DNA from: Micromonospora sp. H61
GTDB taxonomy: Bacteria; Actinomycetota; Actinomycetes; Mycobacteriales; Micromonosporaceae
Direction of reading: 5' to 3'
Length of the DNA stretch: 64,000 nt
NCBI RefSeq assembly: GCF_018070325.1
Contig: NZ_JAGPXY010000019.1
Coordinates: 1 to 64,000 of the forward strand
Shown: piece after piece, positions 1-7,707 of the stretch
Numbering within the stretch: position 1 is the first letter of the stretch
Layout of the letters: each line of letters begins with the position of its first letter
Translations under genes and position numbers: made by a program
The notes under the pieces: generated by a model
Seen by the model: the letters and a program-made list of their open reading frames with translations, nothing else
What the model was told of the DNA's origin: nothing
Databases searched by the model: none

Positions 1-148
1 GGTCACGGGAACCGCGCAGCGGCTGGTCGAGTAGGCCGACGGGGCGCTGCCCACCGCCCGGTTCGTCCGGGCCCGGGCGGCCGCTCGGGAAGCCGGCCGG
101 CCGCGTACCGAACTGGTCGCCGCGAGCCGCGCCGCGCTGCTGCTCGCG

Positions 149-1210
149 GTGCGCGGCGAGCTGCGGGCAGCCGAGCAGGCGGCCAGGGACGCGCTCGGCA
201 TGCCGCCCTGTCGGGGCTGGTCCTGTCGGCTCGACTGCGGCCACGCGTACCTGGCTCTCGCCGTGGTGGCGCTGCTGCGCGACCAGCCCGAGGAGGCCAC
301 CGCGAATCTCGCCCTCGCCCTCCCTGCACTCGACGTGACCGGCGGCTGGGCCGGCGACCCCGAGGTGGGCGGCGACTGGCCGGCCGCCGCCTCCGACGAA
401 CCGGTGGCGGCGGCGGGGGCCGCGCTGTGCCGGGCGCAGCTACGCCGCGACTCCGGCGACCCGGCGACCGGCCAGCGGCTGCTCGTCCGGGCCCGGGAGG
501 CGCTGGCCGACCGGCCGTCCGCCGACGAGCTGACCGGTCTGCTGCGGGCCGCCGAGGCCGAACTGCGGGCCGCGCGGGGTGACCTGGACTCCGCCCGCGA
601 CCTGCTGGGCGACGCCGCGAACGAGGGGGCCGACCCGGTGCTCGCTGTGACGTTGGCGAAGGTGCACCTGCGGGCCGGCGCCGCCGCCACCGCCGAGCGG
701 ACCCTGCCGGACTGGCAGGCGCCGGCCGCCACGGCCTGGCCGCTACCGGTACGTCTGGACGCCGGTCTGCTCGACGCGGTGCTGGCCCAGCGCGCCGGGG
801 ACGGGCGTCGGGCGGGTCGGATCCTGGAGCAGACGCTGGACCTGGCCGGCCCACAGGGCTGCCGGAGGGTCTTCACCCGCGCCGACCCACCCGTGCGGGA
901 CCTGCTGGCCGCGCACCTGGACGCGGGCACCGCGCACTTCACGCTGGTCAGTGACCTGGTGCGGGGCGCGGGACAGGGCGCGGCCGGGCCGGCCGCCGGG
1001 CCGAGGGGCGCGCTCGACGAGCCGCTCACCGAGCGGGAGCTGACCATCCTGCGCTACCTGCAGAGCATCCTGTCCAACGTGGAGATCGCCAGCGAGTTGT
1101 CCCTCTCGGTCAACACCGTGAAGACCCACGTCCGCAACATCTACCGCAAACTCGACGCGACCCGCCGGCGCGAGGCGGTCCGGCGGGCGCGCGAGTTGCG
1201 GCTGATCTGA
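149..1210 (+). CDS. LuxR/MalT-type transcriptional regulator, C-terminal part (possibly broken)
   Basis: The protein ends in a LuxR-type helix-turn-helix (LTERELTILRYLQ, then NVEIASELSLSVNTVKTHV, residues about 290-350), preceded by about 270 residues of Ala/Leu/Arg-rich helical repeats like the TPR region of MalT/LAL regulators. An N-terminal ATPase would lie left of the window. Reading this frame leftward, coding-like sequence continues to position 35, where it meets an in-frame TAG at 32-34; ten further coding-like codons precede that stop. The first in-frame GTG after the stop is at 149 and has no good ribosome binding site. The gene is therefore either truncated by a nonsense codon or starts unusually. 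It converges on the DsbA-like gene only 5 bases away. The DNA-binding domain is certain; the state of the gene is not. Confidence 0.75.
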   Translation: MRGELRAAEQAARDALGMPPCRGWSCRLDCGHAYLALAVVALLRDQPEEATANLALALPALDVTGGWAGDPEVGGDWPAAASDEPVAAAGAALCRAQLRRDSGDPATGQRLLVRAREALADRPSADELTGLLRAAEAELRAARGDLDSARDLLGDAANEGADPVLAVTLAKVHLRAGAAATAERTLPDWQAPAATAWPLPVRLDAGLLDAVLAQRAGDGRRAGRILEQTLDLAGPQGCRRVFTRADPPVRDLLAAHLDAGTAHFTLVSDLVRGAGQGAAGPAAGPRGALDEPLTERELTILRYLQSILSNVEIASELSLSVNTVKTHVRNIYRKLDATRRREAVRRARELRLI

Positions 1211-1215
1211 GCGGG

Positions 1216-1764
1216 TCAGGCGTTGGCGGCGGCGTCCGCGGCCGTGAGCAGGTCGGGCAGGTCGTACCCGCCGTCGTGCCGGATGCCGTTGACGAACAGG
1301 GTCGGGGTGCCGTTCACCCCGCTGCGGATGCCCCCCACGAAGTCCCGGCGCACCCGGTCCGCGTGCGCACGGTTCTCCACCTCGGCGTTCAACTCGTCCG
1401 GCGGCAACCCGACCTGCTCGACGCCGAGCGAGAGGTGCACCGGGTCGAGCTGGTCCTGGTGCTCGTAGAGCCAGTCGTGCATCTCCCAGAACCGGCCCCG
1501 CACCCCGGCGGCCTCGGCCGTCTCGGCGGCCCGTTCGGCGTACGGGTGCACGTTGGCGATCGGGAAGTACCGGTAGACCAGCCGTACGGTGTCGGCCCGC
1601 TGCCGCAGCAACTCGTGCAGGTTCGGGTACGCGGCACCGCAGAACTGGCACTGGAAGTCGCCGTACTCGACGATGGTCACCGCCGCGTCGGCCGGCCCCC
1701 GGATGTGGTCGTCGGTGGTCACCGGGTCTCGAAGTCGGGCGGTGACCTGCAGTGGCGTACTCAT
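1216..1764 (-). CDS. DsbA-family thiol oxidoreductase (Thioredoxin_4 fold)
   Basis: A 182-residue protein with the thioredoxin-like active site CQFC near residue 40 in the context EYGDFQCQFCGAAYP. The cis-Pro region (NGTPTLFVNG) lies near residue 150, as in the DsbA/Thioredoxin_4 family. No signal peptide is visible, so it probably acts in the cytosol. Its ATG overlaps the stop of the upstream peroxiredoxin by four bases (ATGA), so the two are very likely translationally coupled. This suggests a role in reducing or remodelling thiols during peroxide stress. Family assignment is firm; the redox partner is inferred. Confidence 0.9.
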   Translation of the reverse strand: MSTPLQVTARLRDPVTTDDHIRGPADAAVTIVEYGDFQCQFCGAAYPNLHELLRQRADTVRLVYRYFPIANVHPYAERAAETAEAAGVRGRFWEMHDWLYEHQDQLDPVHLSLGVEQVGLPPDELNAEVENRAHADRVRRDFVGGIRSGVNGTPTLFVNGIRHDGGYDLPDLLTAADAAANA

Positions 1765-2258
1765 CCGGCCATCACCTTCCGATCGGCGGCGAGTTGGTCC
1801 AGCGCGTCGAAGATGCCGTCCGCGCCCGGGTTGACGTCGGGCGGCGACAGGTAGCTCCAGGTCACCTTCCCCGCCGGATCCAGCACCACGAGCGCGCGAG
1901 CCGCCTCACCGTTGGGCATGTACGCGCCGTAGCTGCGGGCCACCTCGCCCTTGGGCTCGAAGTCGGCCAGCAGGGGGAACTCGATGCCCCGGCTCTCCGC
2001 GAACGCCCGGTGTGACCAGATGCTGTCCACCGACAGGCCGAGCACCACCGCGCGGTACTGGGCGAAGACGGGAGCCGCCGACTGGTAGAGCGACATCTGG
2101 TCACCGCAGACCGGGCTCCAGTCGGCGGGGTAGAAGGCGAGCACGACCGGCCGGCCACGGAACTGCTCGGGCCCCAGCAGAGCCCCGTCCGGGGTGGCCG
2201 GCAGGGTGAAACCGGGCGCGGTGCGTCCCGGTTGGATCAGCCCGTTCGGATCACTCAT
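1761..2258 (-). CDS. Peroxiredoxin (AhpC/TSA family), single-cysteine type
   Basis: A 165-residue thiol peroxidase with the peroxidatic cysteine in YPADWSPVCGDQ; the usual Thr three residues before the Cys is Ser. No second cysteine is present, so the enzyme would need an external thiol for recycling. The coupled DsbA-like protein immediately downstream is an obvious candidate. The start was placed at MSDPNGL, with GGGAG upstream, because the longer frame would begin with a GTG inside a 15-bp hairpin. It probably reduces peroxides in the cytosol. A second, AhpE-like peroxiredoxin lies at 44927. Confidence 0.9.
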   Translation of the reverse strand: MSDPNGLIQPGRTAPGFTLPATPDGALLGPEQFRGRPVVLAFYPADWSPVCGDQMSLYQSAAPVFAQYRAVVLGLSVDSIWSHRAFAESRGIEFPLLADFEPKGEVARSYGAYMPNGEAARALVVLDPAGKVTWSYLSPPDVNPGADGIFDALDQLAADRKVMAG

Positions 2259-2272
2259 GCCACCAGCCTGCT

Positions 2273-2307
2273 CCCGGGGTGGGTGAGAAGGACTCACCCA
2301 CCCCGGG
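2273..2307. terminator. Perfect 15-bp hairpin between BON gene and peroxiredoxin
   Basis: Arms 2273-2287 and 2293-2307 are exact reverse complements with a 5-base AAGGA loop. The hairpin lies after the BON-domain gene and 15 bases before the peroxiredoxin start on the same strand. It is probably a terminator separating the two units. A role in the peroxiredoxin leader is also possible. Confidence 0.7.
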
Positions 2308-2330
2308 TGGTTCCGCGCCCGTTCAGCGCC

Positions 2331-2360
2331 CGCTGAGCGGGTGCCCGCGCCCGCTCAGCG
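2331..2360. terminator. 11-bp hairpin overlapping the stop of the BON gene
   Basis: CGCTGAGCGGG at 2331-2341 pairs with CCCGCTCAGCG at 2350-2360 around an 8-base loop. It overlaps the stop codon of the BON-domain gene and stands in tandem with the 15-bp hairpin at 2273-2307. Confidence 0.55.
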
Positions 2361-3041
2361 CAGCACCGGGGCGACAGCGATGTGGTTCTGCACCTCCCGG
2401 ATTCCCGGCGCGGACCAGGCCACCTGCTCGACCTCGGCCCGTTCGGGCATCGAGTGCACCAACCCGGCGAGTATCGCTGTGTCGCCGTGCACCCGGACGC
2501 TGATCCGTTCGGCCTCTGTCGCTCCGGCCCGGGCGAGGGCGTCGACGATCCGGTCGGCCAGGTCGCGGGCGTCCGGCGCGGTGGCCGGTCGGACGGTGAT
2601 GCCGTTGCTCACCCCGCGTACGCCGGTCAGCCGGGCCACCGCGCGTTCGGCGGCTCGCCGTTGGTACTCCCACTCGACGTCGCCGTGCAGGGTCACCCAG
2701 CCGGCCGAGACGGTGACCTGGAGCTTCTCGATGGGCACGAACGCGTCCCACTCCAGCCCGTGGCTGGCCGCGGCGGCCAGGTCGGTGTCGGCGCGCTCGG
2801 TGTCGTCGGTGAGCTGTACGGCCACGTCGTTGGCGACCGCCCGGACCGAGGCGACCCGGTGGGCGGCCCGTTCGGCGGCCCACTTCTTGGCGTAGCTGTC
2901 CACGCGGCCGGTCAGGGTGACGACGCCCTCGGCGACGGTCACGCCGATCTCGTGCGGCTGCACCCGCGGTTCCCAGGTCAGCTCGTCGAGCACGGCGGAC
3001 TGGATGTCCTGGTCGGTGCGGTTGATCTCCGCGATGGCCAT
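2355..3041 (-). CDS. Protein with three BON domains
   Basis: A 228-residue protein made of three successive BON modules, starting near residues 8, 80 and 160. Each contains the G-x-V-x-L-x-G-x-V type core (GVVTLTGRVDS, GWVTLHGDVEW, DTAILAGLVHS). BON domains in OsmY-like proteins bind phospholipid and are linked to osmotic or envelope stress. No signal peptide or membrane segment is seen, unlike periplasmic OsmY. The ATG at 3041 follows an excellent GGAGGAGGG ribosome binding site; the long upstream extension of the frame is non-coding. It is divergent from the GH74 gene. Confidence 0.85.
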   Translation of the reverse strand: MAIAEINRTDQDIQSAVLDELTWEPRVQPHEIGVTVAEGVVTLTGRVDSYAKKWAAERAAHRVASVRAVANDVAVQLTDDTERADTDLAAAASHGLEWDAFVPIEKLQVTVSAGWVTLHGDVEWEYQRRAAERAVARLTGVRGVSNGITVRPATAPDARDLADRIVDALARAGATEAERISVRVHGDTAILAGLVHSMPERAEVEQVAWSAPGIREVQNHIAVAPVLR

Positions 3042-3209
3042 CTGTCCCTCCTCCGCTGTTCCGATGGCGGACCGGGTGGTGGCCGCGGCCTGAGGTCCGC
3101 CGTGCTGCGATCCTGCCGCCGCCCCGGGTGAGCCGCCCTCGCCCGGACCGGGTGACGGCGCGGCCCGACCTGGGCGGCAGAGGTGGGAAAGGCTGACGAA
3201 CATCGATGA

Positions 3210-3223
3210 TGGGAGCGCTTCCA
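3210..3223 (+). promoter_or_regulatory. CebR-like operator upstream of GH74
   Basis: TGGGAGCGCTTCCA differs at one base from TGGGAGCGCTCCCA, the operator bound by CebR, the cellobiose-responsive LacI-family repressor of streptomycetes. It lies in the 358-base gap between the divergent BON and GH74 genes, 177 bases before the GH74 start. The remainder of that gap shows no gene. This predicts induction of the xyloglucanase by cello-oligosaccharides. Confidence 0.7.
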
Positions 3224-3399
3224 AAGCGAGCCGATTTCGGTTACGGTAATCGCGTTCCTCGATCGCGGGAGCCGTCGCGTCGGGTGGTGGAGCCAGGGCA
3301 GCTCTGCCCGTCCCCGTCGTCGTGCCCGTCCCCCGGGCCACGGCGTCACCCAGGCGATCGACCCCGTCCCCCGGGGCTCCATCCCGAGAGGAACCGCAG

Positions 3400-6075
3400 A
3401 TGCGGAGAAGTCTCGCCGGCACGGTCGTGTCCGTGCTGGCCGCCGCCACAGCCGTCGTGGTGGTCCCGTTCACCGCCGCCGGGTCGGCCCCCACCCCGGC
3501 CGCGGCGGAGGCGTACACCTGGCGGAACGTCCCCGTGGGCGGTGGTGGCTTCGTGCCCGGCATCGTTTTCAACCCCACCGAGAAGAACCTCATCTACGCG
3601 CGCACCGACATCGGCGGGGCGTACCGCTGGGAACAGACCAGCCAGTCCTGGACGCCGCTGCTCGATTGGGTCGGCGCCGACCGGTGGGGCTACAACGGCG
3701 TGGTCAGCATCGCCACCGACCCGGTGCAGACCAACCGGGTGTACGCCGCCGTCGGCATGTACACGAACGGCTGGGACCCGAACAACGGCGCGATCCTGCG
3801 CTCGGCCGACAAGGGCGCCACCTGGCAGGCCACCGAGCTGCCGTTCAAGAACGGCGGCAACATGCCGGGCCGGGGAATGGGGGAGCGGCTCGCCGTCGAC
3901 CCCAACCGGAACAGCATCGTGTACTACGGCGCCGAGGGTGGCAACGGGCTATGGCGCAGCACCGACCACGGCGTGACCTGGGCCCGCGTCGCCGCCTTCC
4001 CCAACGTCGGCAACTACCGGGCGGATCCCAGCGACCCGAACGGCTACAACGGCCAGAACCAGGGCCTGACCTGGGTCAGTTTCGACAAGAGCACCGGCAC
4101 CGCCGGCTCCACCACACAGACGATCTACGTGGGCGTGGCGGACAAGGAGAACCCGGTCTACCGCAGCACCGACGGCGGCGTCACCTGGGCGCGCATCCCC
4201 GGTCAGCCCACCGGCTACCTGGCCCACAAGGGGGTCGTCGACCCGGTCGGTGGTCACCTCTACATCGCCACCAGCGACACCGGCGGCCCGTACGACGGCG
4301 GCAAGGGCGACGTCTGGAAGTTCACCCGGTCGACCGGGGCCTGGACGCGGATCAGCCCGGTGCCCTCCACCAGTGCCGACGCCTACTTCGGCTACAGCGG
4401 GCTGACCATCGACCGGCTTCGCCCGAACACCCTGCTGGTGGCCACCCAGGTCTCCTGGTGGCCGGACGCCATCTTCTTCCGCAGCACAGACGGCGGGGCG
4501 AGCTGGACGCGAATCTGGGAGTTCAGCAACTACCCGGAGAGGTCCCGCCGCTACACCATGGACATCAGCTCGGTGCCCTGGTTGACCTTCGGTCTCAACC
4601 CGGCACCCCCGGAGGACGCGCCCAAGCTCGGCTGGATGAACGAGTCGGTGGAGATCGACCCGCACGACTCCAACCGCATGATGTACGGCACCGGCGCCAC
4701 CATCTACGGCACCACCGACCTGACCAGGTGGGACACCGGCGGTCAGTTCACCCTCCGGCCGATGGTCCGGGGGCTGGAGGAGACCGCCGTCCTCGACCTG
4801 ATCAGCCCGCCCAGCGGCGCACCCCTGATCAGCGCGCTCGGCGACGTCGGCGGCTTCCGACACACCGACCTGGACGCGATTCCGTCGATGCTGTTCACCC
4901 AGCCGGTGTTCACGTCCACCACCAGCCTCGATTACGCCGAGAGCAAGCCCGCGGTGCTGGTGCGCGCCGGCAACTTCACCGACGCCGACCGGCCCAACGA
5001 CAGTCACGTCGCCTTCTCCACCGACGGCGGCGCCACCTGGTTCCAGGGCACCGAACCGTCCGGGGTCAACCTCGGCGGCACGGTGGCCGCCGCGGCCGAC
5101 GGCAGCCGCTTCGTCTGGGCACCCGGTGACGCGGGCCAACGCGTGGTCCACTCGGTCGGTTTCGGCAACTCCTGGGCAGCGTCGACCGGCATCCCGGCGA
5201 ACGCCATGATCGAGTCCGACCGGGTCGACCCCACCCGGTTCTACGGCTTCAGCGGCGGGCGTTTCTACCTGAGTACCGACGGCGGGGCCAGCTTCACCCC
5301 GACCGCTGCGACCGGGCTGCCCAGCACCGACGTGCGGTTCAAGGCCCTGCCGGGCCGGGCCGGCGAATTGTGGCTGGCAGGGCCGGGTGGCCTGTGGCGT
5401 TCCACCGACGCCGGCGCCAGCTTCACCAGGCTGGACGGCGTCAGCGCCTCCGGCAACGTCGGTTTCGGCAAGGCGGCACCCGGGCGGACCAACCCCGCCG
5501 TGTTCCTCTACGGCACTGTGAACGGTCAACCGGGCGTGCACCGCTCCGACGACGCCGGCGCGACCTGGGTACGCGTCAACGACGACCGCCACCAGTACGG
5601 CAATCCGAGCGAGGCGCTGACCGGCGACCCGCGTGTCCACGGTCGGGTCTACCTCGGCACCAACGGTCGCGGCATCCTGGTCGCCGATCGCACCGGCGGC
5701 GACCCCCCGACCACGCCACCGCCGACGACCCCGCCGCCCACCACGCCGCCCCCGACCACGCCGCCGCCGTCCGTCGGCTGCGCGGCGACCTACCGGGTGA
5801 CCGGCTCCTGGTCCGGCGGTTTCCAGGCCGAGCTGGTGGTCCGCAACACCGGAAGCGCCCCCATCGCCGGCTGGACGCTGGGTTGGACCTTCACCAACGG
5901 CCAGCGGATCGACCAGCTCTGGGGCGGCACCCACACCCAGACCGGATCGGCCGTGTCGGTCCGGGACACGGGCTGGAACGGCGCGCTCGCGGCCGGGGCC
6001 AGCACCACCGCCGGCTTCCTCGGCTCGTGGGCCGGTAGCAACACGTCCCCGGCCATCACCTGCACGAGCCGCTGA
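3400..6075 (+). CDS. Secreted GH74 xyloglucanase with C-terminal CBM2
   Basis: An 891-residue secreted glycoside hydrolase. It has a signal peptide (residues 1-37, ending AAAEA), a GH74 catalytic part of tandem beta-propeller repeats rich in STDGGxTW motifs, a Thr-Pro linker (about 768-790) and a family 2 carbohydrate-binding module (about 791-891) with cysteines near both ends. The expected catalytic aspartates are visible: D70 in ARTDIGGAYRW and D482 in SALGDVGGF. GH74 enzymes cleave the beta-1,4-glucan backbone of xyloglucan; CBM2 anchors to cellulose. The ATG at 3400 follows GAGAGGA; the frame extends 26 codons further upstream without a better start. A CebR-like operator upstream suggests cellobiose control. 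Exo or endo action cannot be read from sequence alone. Confidence 0.93.
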   Translation: MRRSLAGTVVSVLAAATAVVVVPFTAAGSAPTPAAAEAYTWRNVPVGGGGFVPGIVFNPTEKNLIYARTDIGGAYRWEQTSQSWTPLLDWVGADRWGYNGVVSIATDPVQTNRVYAAVGMYTNGWDPNNGAILRSADKGATWQATELPFKNGGNMPGRGMGERLAVDPNRNSIVYYGAEGGNGLWRSTDHGVTWARVAAFPNVGNYRADPSDPNGYNGQNQGLTWVSFDKSTGTAGSTTQTIYVGVADKENPVYRSTDGGVTWARIPGQPTGYLAHKGVVDPVGGHLYIATSDTGGPYDGGKGDVWKFTRSTGAWTRISPVPSTSADAYFGYSGLTIDRLRPNTLLVATQVSWWPDAIFFRSTDGGASWTRIWEFSNYPERSRRYTMDISSVPWLTFGLNPAPPEDAPKLGWMNESVEIDPHDSNRMMYGTGATIYGTTDLTRWDTGGQFTLRPMVRGLEETAVLDLISPPSGAPLISALGDVGGFRHTDLDAIPSMLFTQPVFTSTTSLDYAESKPAVLVRAGNFTDADRPNDSHVAFSTDGGATWFQGTEPSGVNLGGTVAAAADGSRFVWAPGDAGQRVVHSVGFGNSWAASTGIPANAMIESDRVDPTRFYGFSGGRFYLSTDGGASFTPTAATGLPSTDVRFKALPGRAGELWLAGPGGLWRSTDAGASFTRLDGVSASGNVGFGKAAPGRTNPAVFLYGTVNGQPGVHRSDDAGATWVRVNDDRHQYGNPSEALTGDPRVHGRVYLGTNGRGILVADRTGGDPPTTPPPTTPPPTTPPPTTPPPSVGCAATYRVTGSWSGGFQAELVVRNTGSAPIAGWTLGWTFTNGQRIDQLWGGTHTQTGSAVSVRDTGWNGALAAGASTTAGFLGSWAGSNTSPAITCTSR

Positions 6076-6078
6076 ACT

Positions 6079-6108
6079 GGTGATCCGGGTCGGGACCCCC
6101 GGATCACC
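6079..6108 (+). terminator. Terminator hairpin after GH74
   Basis: GGTGATCCGGG (6079-6089) pairs perfectly with CCCGGATCACC (6098-6108) across an 8-base loop, starting 4 bases after the GH74 stop codon. Confidence 0.75.
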
Positions 6109-6116
6109 ACCAGACA

Positions 6117-6161
6117 CCGGTCCGCCGGGCCGCCTGAGGGGTCCGGCACCCGGCGGACCGG
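6117..6161. terminator. Second hairpin in the GH74 3' gap
   Basis: CCGGTCCGCCGGG (6117-6129) and CCCGGCGGACCGG (6149-6161) form a perfect 13-bp stem with a 19-base loop. It is the middle of three consecutive hairpins between two convergent genes. Confidence 0.55.
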
Positions 6162-6171
6162 GTCCACCCCG

Positions 6172-6223
6172 GCGCCACGGCGGGCCCCGATCGACCTGAG
6201 TCGATCGGGGCCCGCCGTGGCGC
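6172..6223. terminator. 24-bp perfect hairpin between convergent genes
   Basis: Arms 6172-6195 and 6200-6223 are exact reverse complements over 24 bp with a CTGA tetraloop. The hairpin lies just past the stop of the minus-strand gene at 6230, so it can act as a bidirectional terminator. Confidence 0.8.
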
Positions 6224-6229
6224 TGTCGT

Positions 6230-6628
6230 TCAGATGGCGGGGGAGTTGGGGCGGTCGACGTCGACGAACTCCACGTCGTCGACGGCACTGTCGTCCCGGC
6301 TGCCGGCGGCCCGCGCGGCGGAGCCGACGGCCCAGCCGACGGCCGCGCCGACGAGCGCGGCGCCGATCAGGAGCGTCCACGGCAGTGCCGGCTGACGGCC
6401 GGCGAGCGCGTCGAAGGCCAGCGAGGCGCGACGTCGCGCCTCCTCGGCGGCGGATCCCACCAGGTCACCCGCCCCGTCGGCAAGATCGCTGCTGTTCTGG
6501 CGGGCCGAGCGGGCGGTGTCCCGCACACTGTCTCCGGCATAGCTGACGGCCGAGAGCAGGTGCTCCCAGGCCTGGTCCGCGATCCGCTCCGGCTTGCTGC
6601 GGCGGTCCAGCAGGTTGGTTCCGAACAT
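6230..6628 (-). CDS. Small membrane protein of unknown function
   Basis: A 132-residue protein I do not recognise. The first 75 residues are charged and helical (Ala/Arg/Asp/Ser-rich, possibly amphipathic). One membrane helix follows near residues 82-105 (PWTLLIGAALVGAAVGWAVG), then an acidic tail. The arrangement resembles small actinobacterial DUF883-like or phage-shock-type anchored proteins, but that is only a resemblance. The ATG at 6628 follows GAGGAGGTAACC, a near-ideal ribosome binding site. It is convergent with GH74 and separated from it by strong hairpins. Confidence 0.75.
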   Translation of the reverse strand: MFGTNLLDRRSKPERIADQAWEHLLSAVSYAGDSVRDTARSARQNSSDLADGAGDLVGSAAEEARRRASLAFDALAGRQPALPWTLLIGAALVGAAVGWAVGSAARAAGSRDDSAVDDVEFVDVDRPNSPAI

Positions 6629-6797
6629 CGTGGTTACCTCCTCGGGTGCCGAAGCCGCCGGCCACTTCGGACTTCGGCGTCTTTCCAGCGCGTCACGGTG
6701 TCGCCTACCCCGCAGTGCCCCGCGTCAGCCGGACGCAAACCCCGACCTCCGCGGAGCACCGGTAGCTCGGCGCGCCGGGACTCGGCGCGCCACCGAA

Positions 6798-6941
6798 TCA
6801 GCGCACCGCCGACACGGCGACACCGCGGGCGAAGTCGTCGTCGTCATCGTCGTCATCGTCGCCCCCGCCACCGAAACCGCAGGCCAGGACGAGGGCGAGC
6901 AGAACACCGACGCCGGCCAGCCCGGCAAGTCGCTTGATCAT
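6798..6941 (-). CDS. 47-residue lipoprotein-like peptide with poly-Asp tract
   Basis: A very short protein. It has a basic start MIKR, a hydrophobic segment and a lipobox-like LVLAC at about residue 20. The putative lipidated cysteine is followed by GFGGGG, nine consecutive aspartates and a short tail. The ATG at 6941 is preceded by GGAGAGG, a good ribosome binding site. If processed, the mature peptide would be about 27 residues, lipid-anchored, with a dense negative charge outside the membrane that could bind divalent metal or wall polymers. I recognise no family. The Asp tract is a GAC/GAT repeat, so a chance ORF over a microsatellite must be considered. Confidence 0.55.
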   Translation of the reverse strand: MIKRLAGLAGVGVLLALVLACGFGGGGDDDDDDDDDFARGVAVSAVR

Positions 6942-7143
6942 CGAAGATCCTCTCCGTCGCGGTGGTGTCCCGGTCGATGCTAGGGCGCGTCGGCAACCGG
7001 GGCACGGGTCGCGCCGGCCGGCGGTGGGCGACACGCCGACGGCACACGGGGCAGACGTACGTCATGGGCCGGTTGTCGGGCGCGCCGGGCCCGGACCGCT
7101 ACCCTGGTTCGGCGGCGGGCCGGTCACGACCGATCGTCGATGG

Positions 7144-7184
7144 TCAGATAACGAAAAGTCTTGAGTAATCAGATACTGAAAAGT
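7144..7184 (+). repeat. Two direct 16-bp repeats upstream of the STAS gene
   Basis: TCAGATAACGAAAAGT (7144-7159) and TCAGATACTGAAAAGT (7169-7184) match at 14 of 16 positions, spaced 25 bp start to start. They sit in unusually AT-rich sequence in the 385-base gap between the small lipoprotein and the STAS gene. Spacing near two and a half helical turns suggests a regulator or promoter-linked site. The rest of the gap shows no gene. Confidence 0.55.
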
Positions 7185-7326
7185 GCGGATATGGGTGGCT
7201 TTGTGGGCCCGGATCCGCGAATTGCTCATCCCGAGGGGTGGCGACCGAGGCCGTCGGAGGAATACTCTCGGTCGCGGCCCGCGTACTGATGAGGCGCCCG
7301 GGGGACGGGCGGGTGGAGGTGCTCGC

Positions 7327-7689
7327 GTGAGCCTGTCGATCGTGAAGTCGGTTCTGTCCGGTGGTGTCGTGGAGATCGCCCCGCGGGGTGAGATCGACGT
7401 CGACACAGCGTACGAGGTGCGCGAAGCGATCGCAGAGGTGCTGGCCAAAGGCCGCCCTCTGCGCATCGAACTCAACATGAGGTTGGTCACCTTCATCGAC
7501 TCGGTCGGCATCAGCGCCATGGTCGCCGGCTTCCAGACGGCCGAGGTCAGTGACGTCAAGCTGGTGGTCACCGAGCCGAGTCGGTTCGTGCACCGGCAGC
7601 TCTGGGTGACCGGCCTGCTCGGCCTCTTCGGCGCCCCGGAGCCCTACTTCGCCGGCGCAGCCACCCCCGAGGTGCTGCCCGGCGCCTGA
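7327..7689 (+). CDS. STAS-domain protein, anti-sigma factor antagonist type
   Basis: A 120-residue single STAS domain like SpoIIAA/RsbV. The conserved phosphoacceptor loop appears as FIDSVGISAM, with the predicted target serine after the aspartate. Such proteins bind and are phosphorylated by RsbW/SpoIIAB-type kinases, releasing an alternative sigma factor; neither the kinase nor the sigma factor is in this window. The start is GTG at 7327, with GGAGGT upstream. The frame runs 48 codons further upstream, but those residues are Arg/Gly-rich and unlike the family. Confidence 0.85.
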   Translation: MSLSIVKSVLSGGVVEIAPRGEIDVDTAYEVREAIAEVLAKGRPLRIELNMRLVTFIDSVGISAMVAGFQTAEVSDVKLVVTEPSRFVHRQLWVTGLLGLFGAPEPYFAGAATPEVLPGA

Positions 7690-7707
7690 ACGCGCCGGGC
7701 GTCCCCG

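Noticed and set aside
5703..5770. Tandem CCGACCACGCCGCCG-like DNA repeat
   Set aside because: It encodes the Thr-Pro linker between GH74 and CBM2, so it is a coding low-complexity linker, not an independent repeat element.
3949..6288. A 779-codon open frame antisense to the GH74 gene
   Set aside because: It is a shadow of high GC third positions. The plus strand encodes a complete GH74-CBM2 protein with signal peptide and catalytic residues; the antisense product has no recognisable features.
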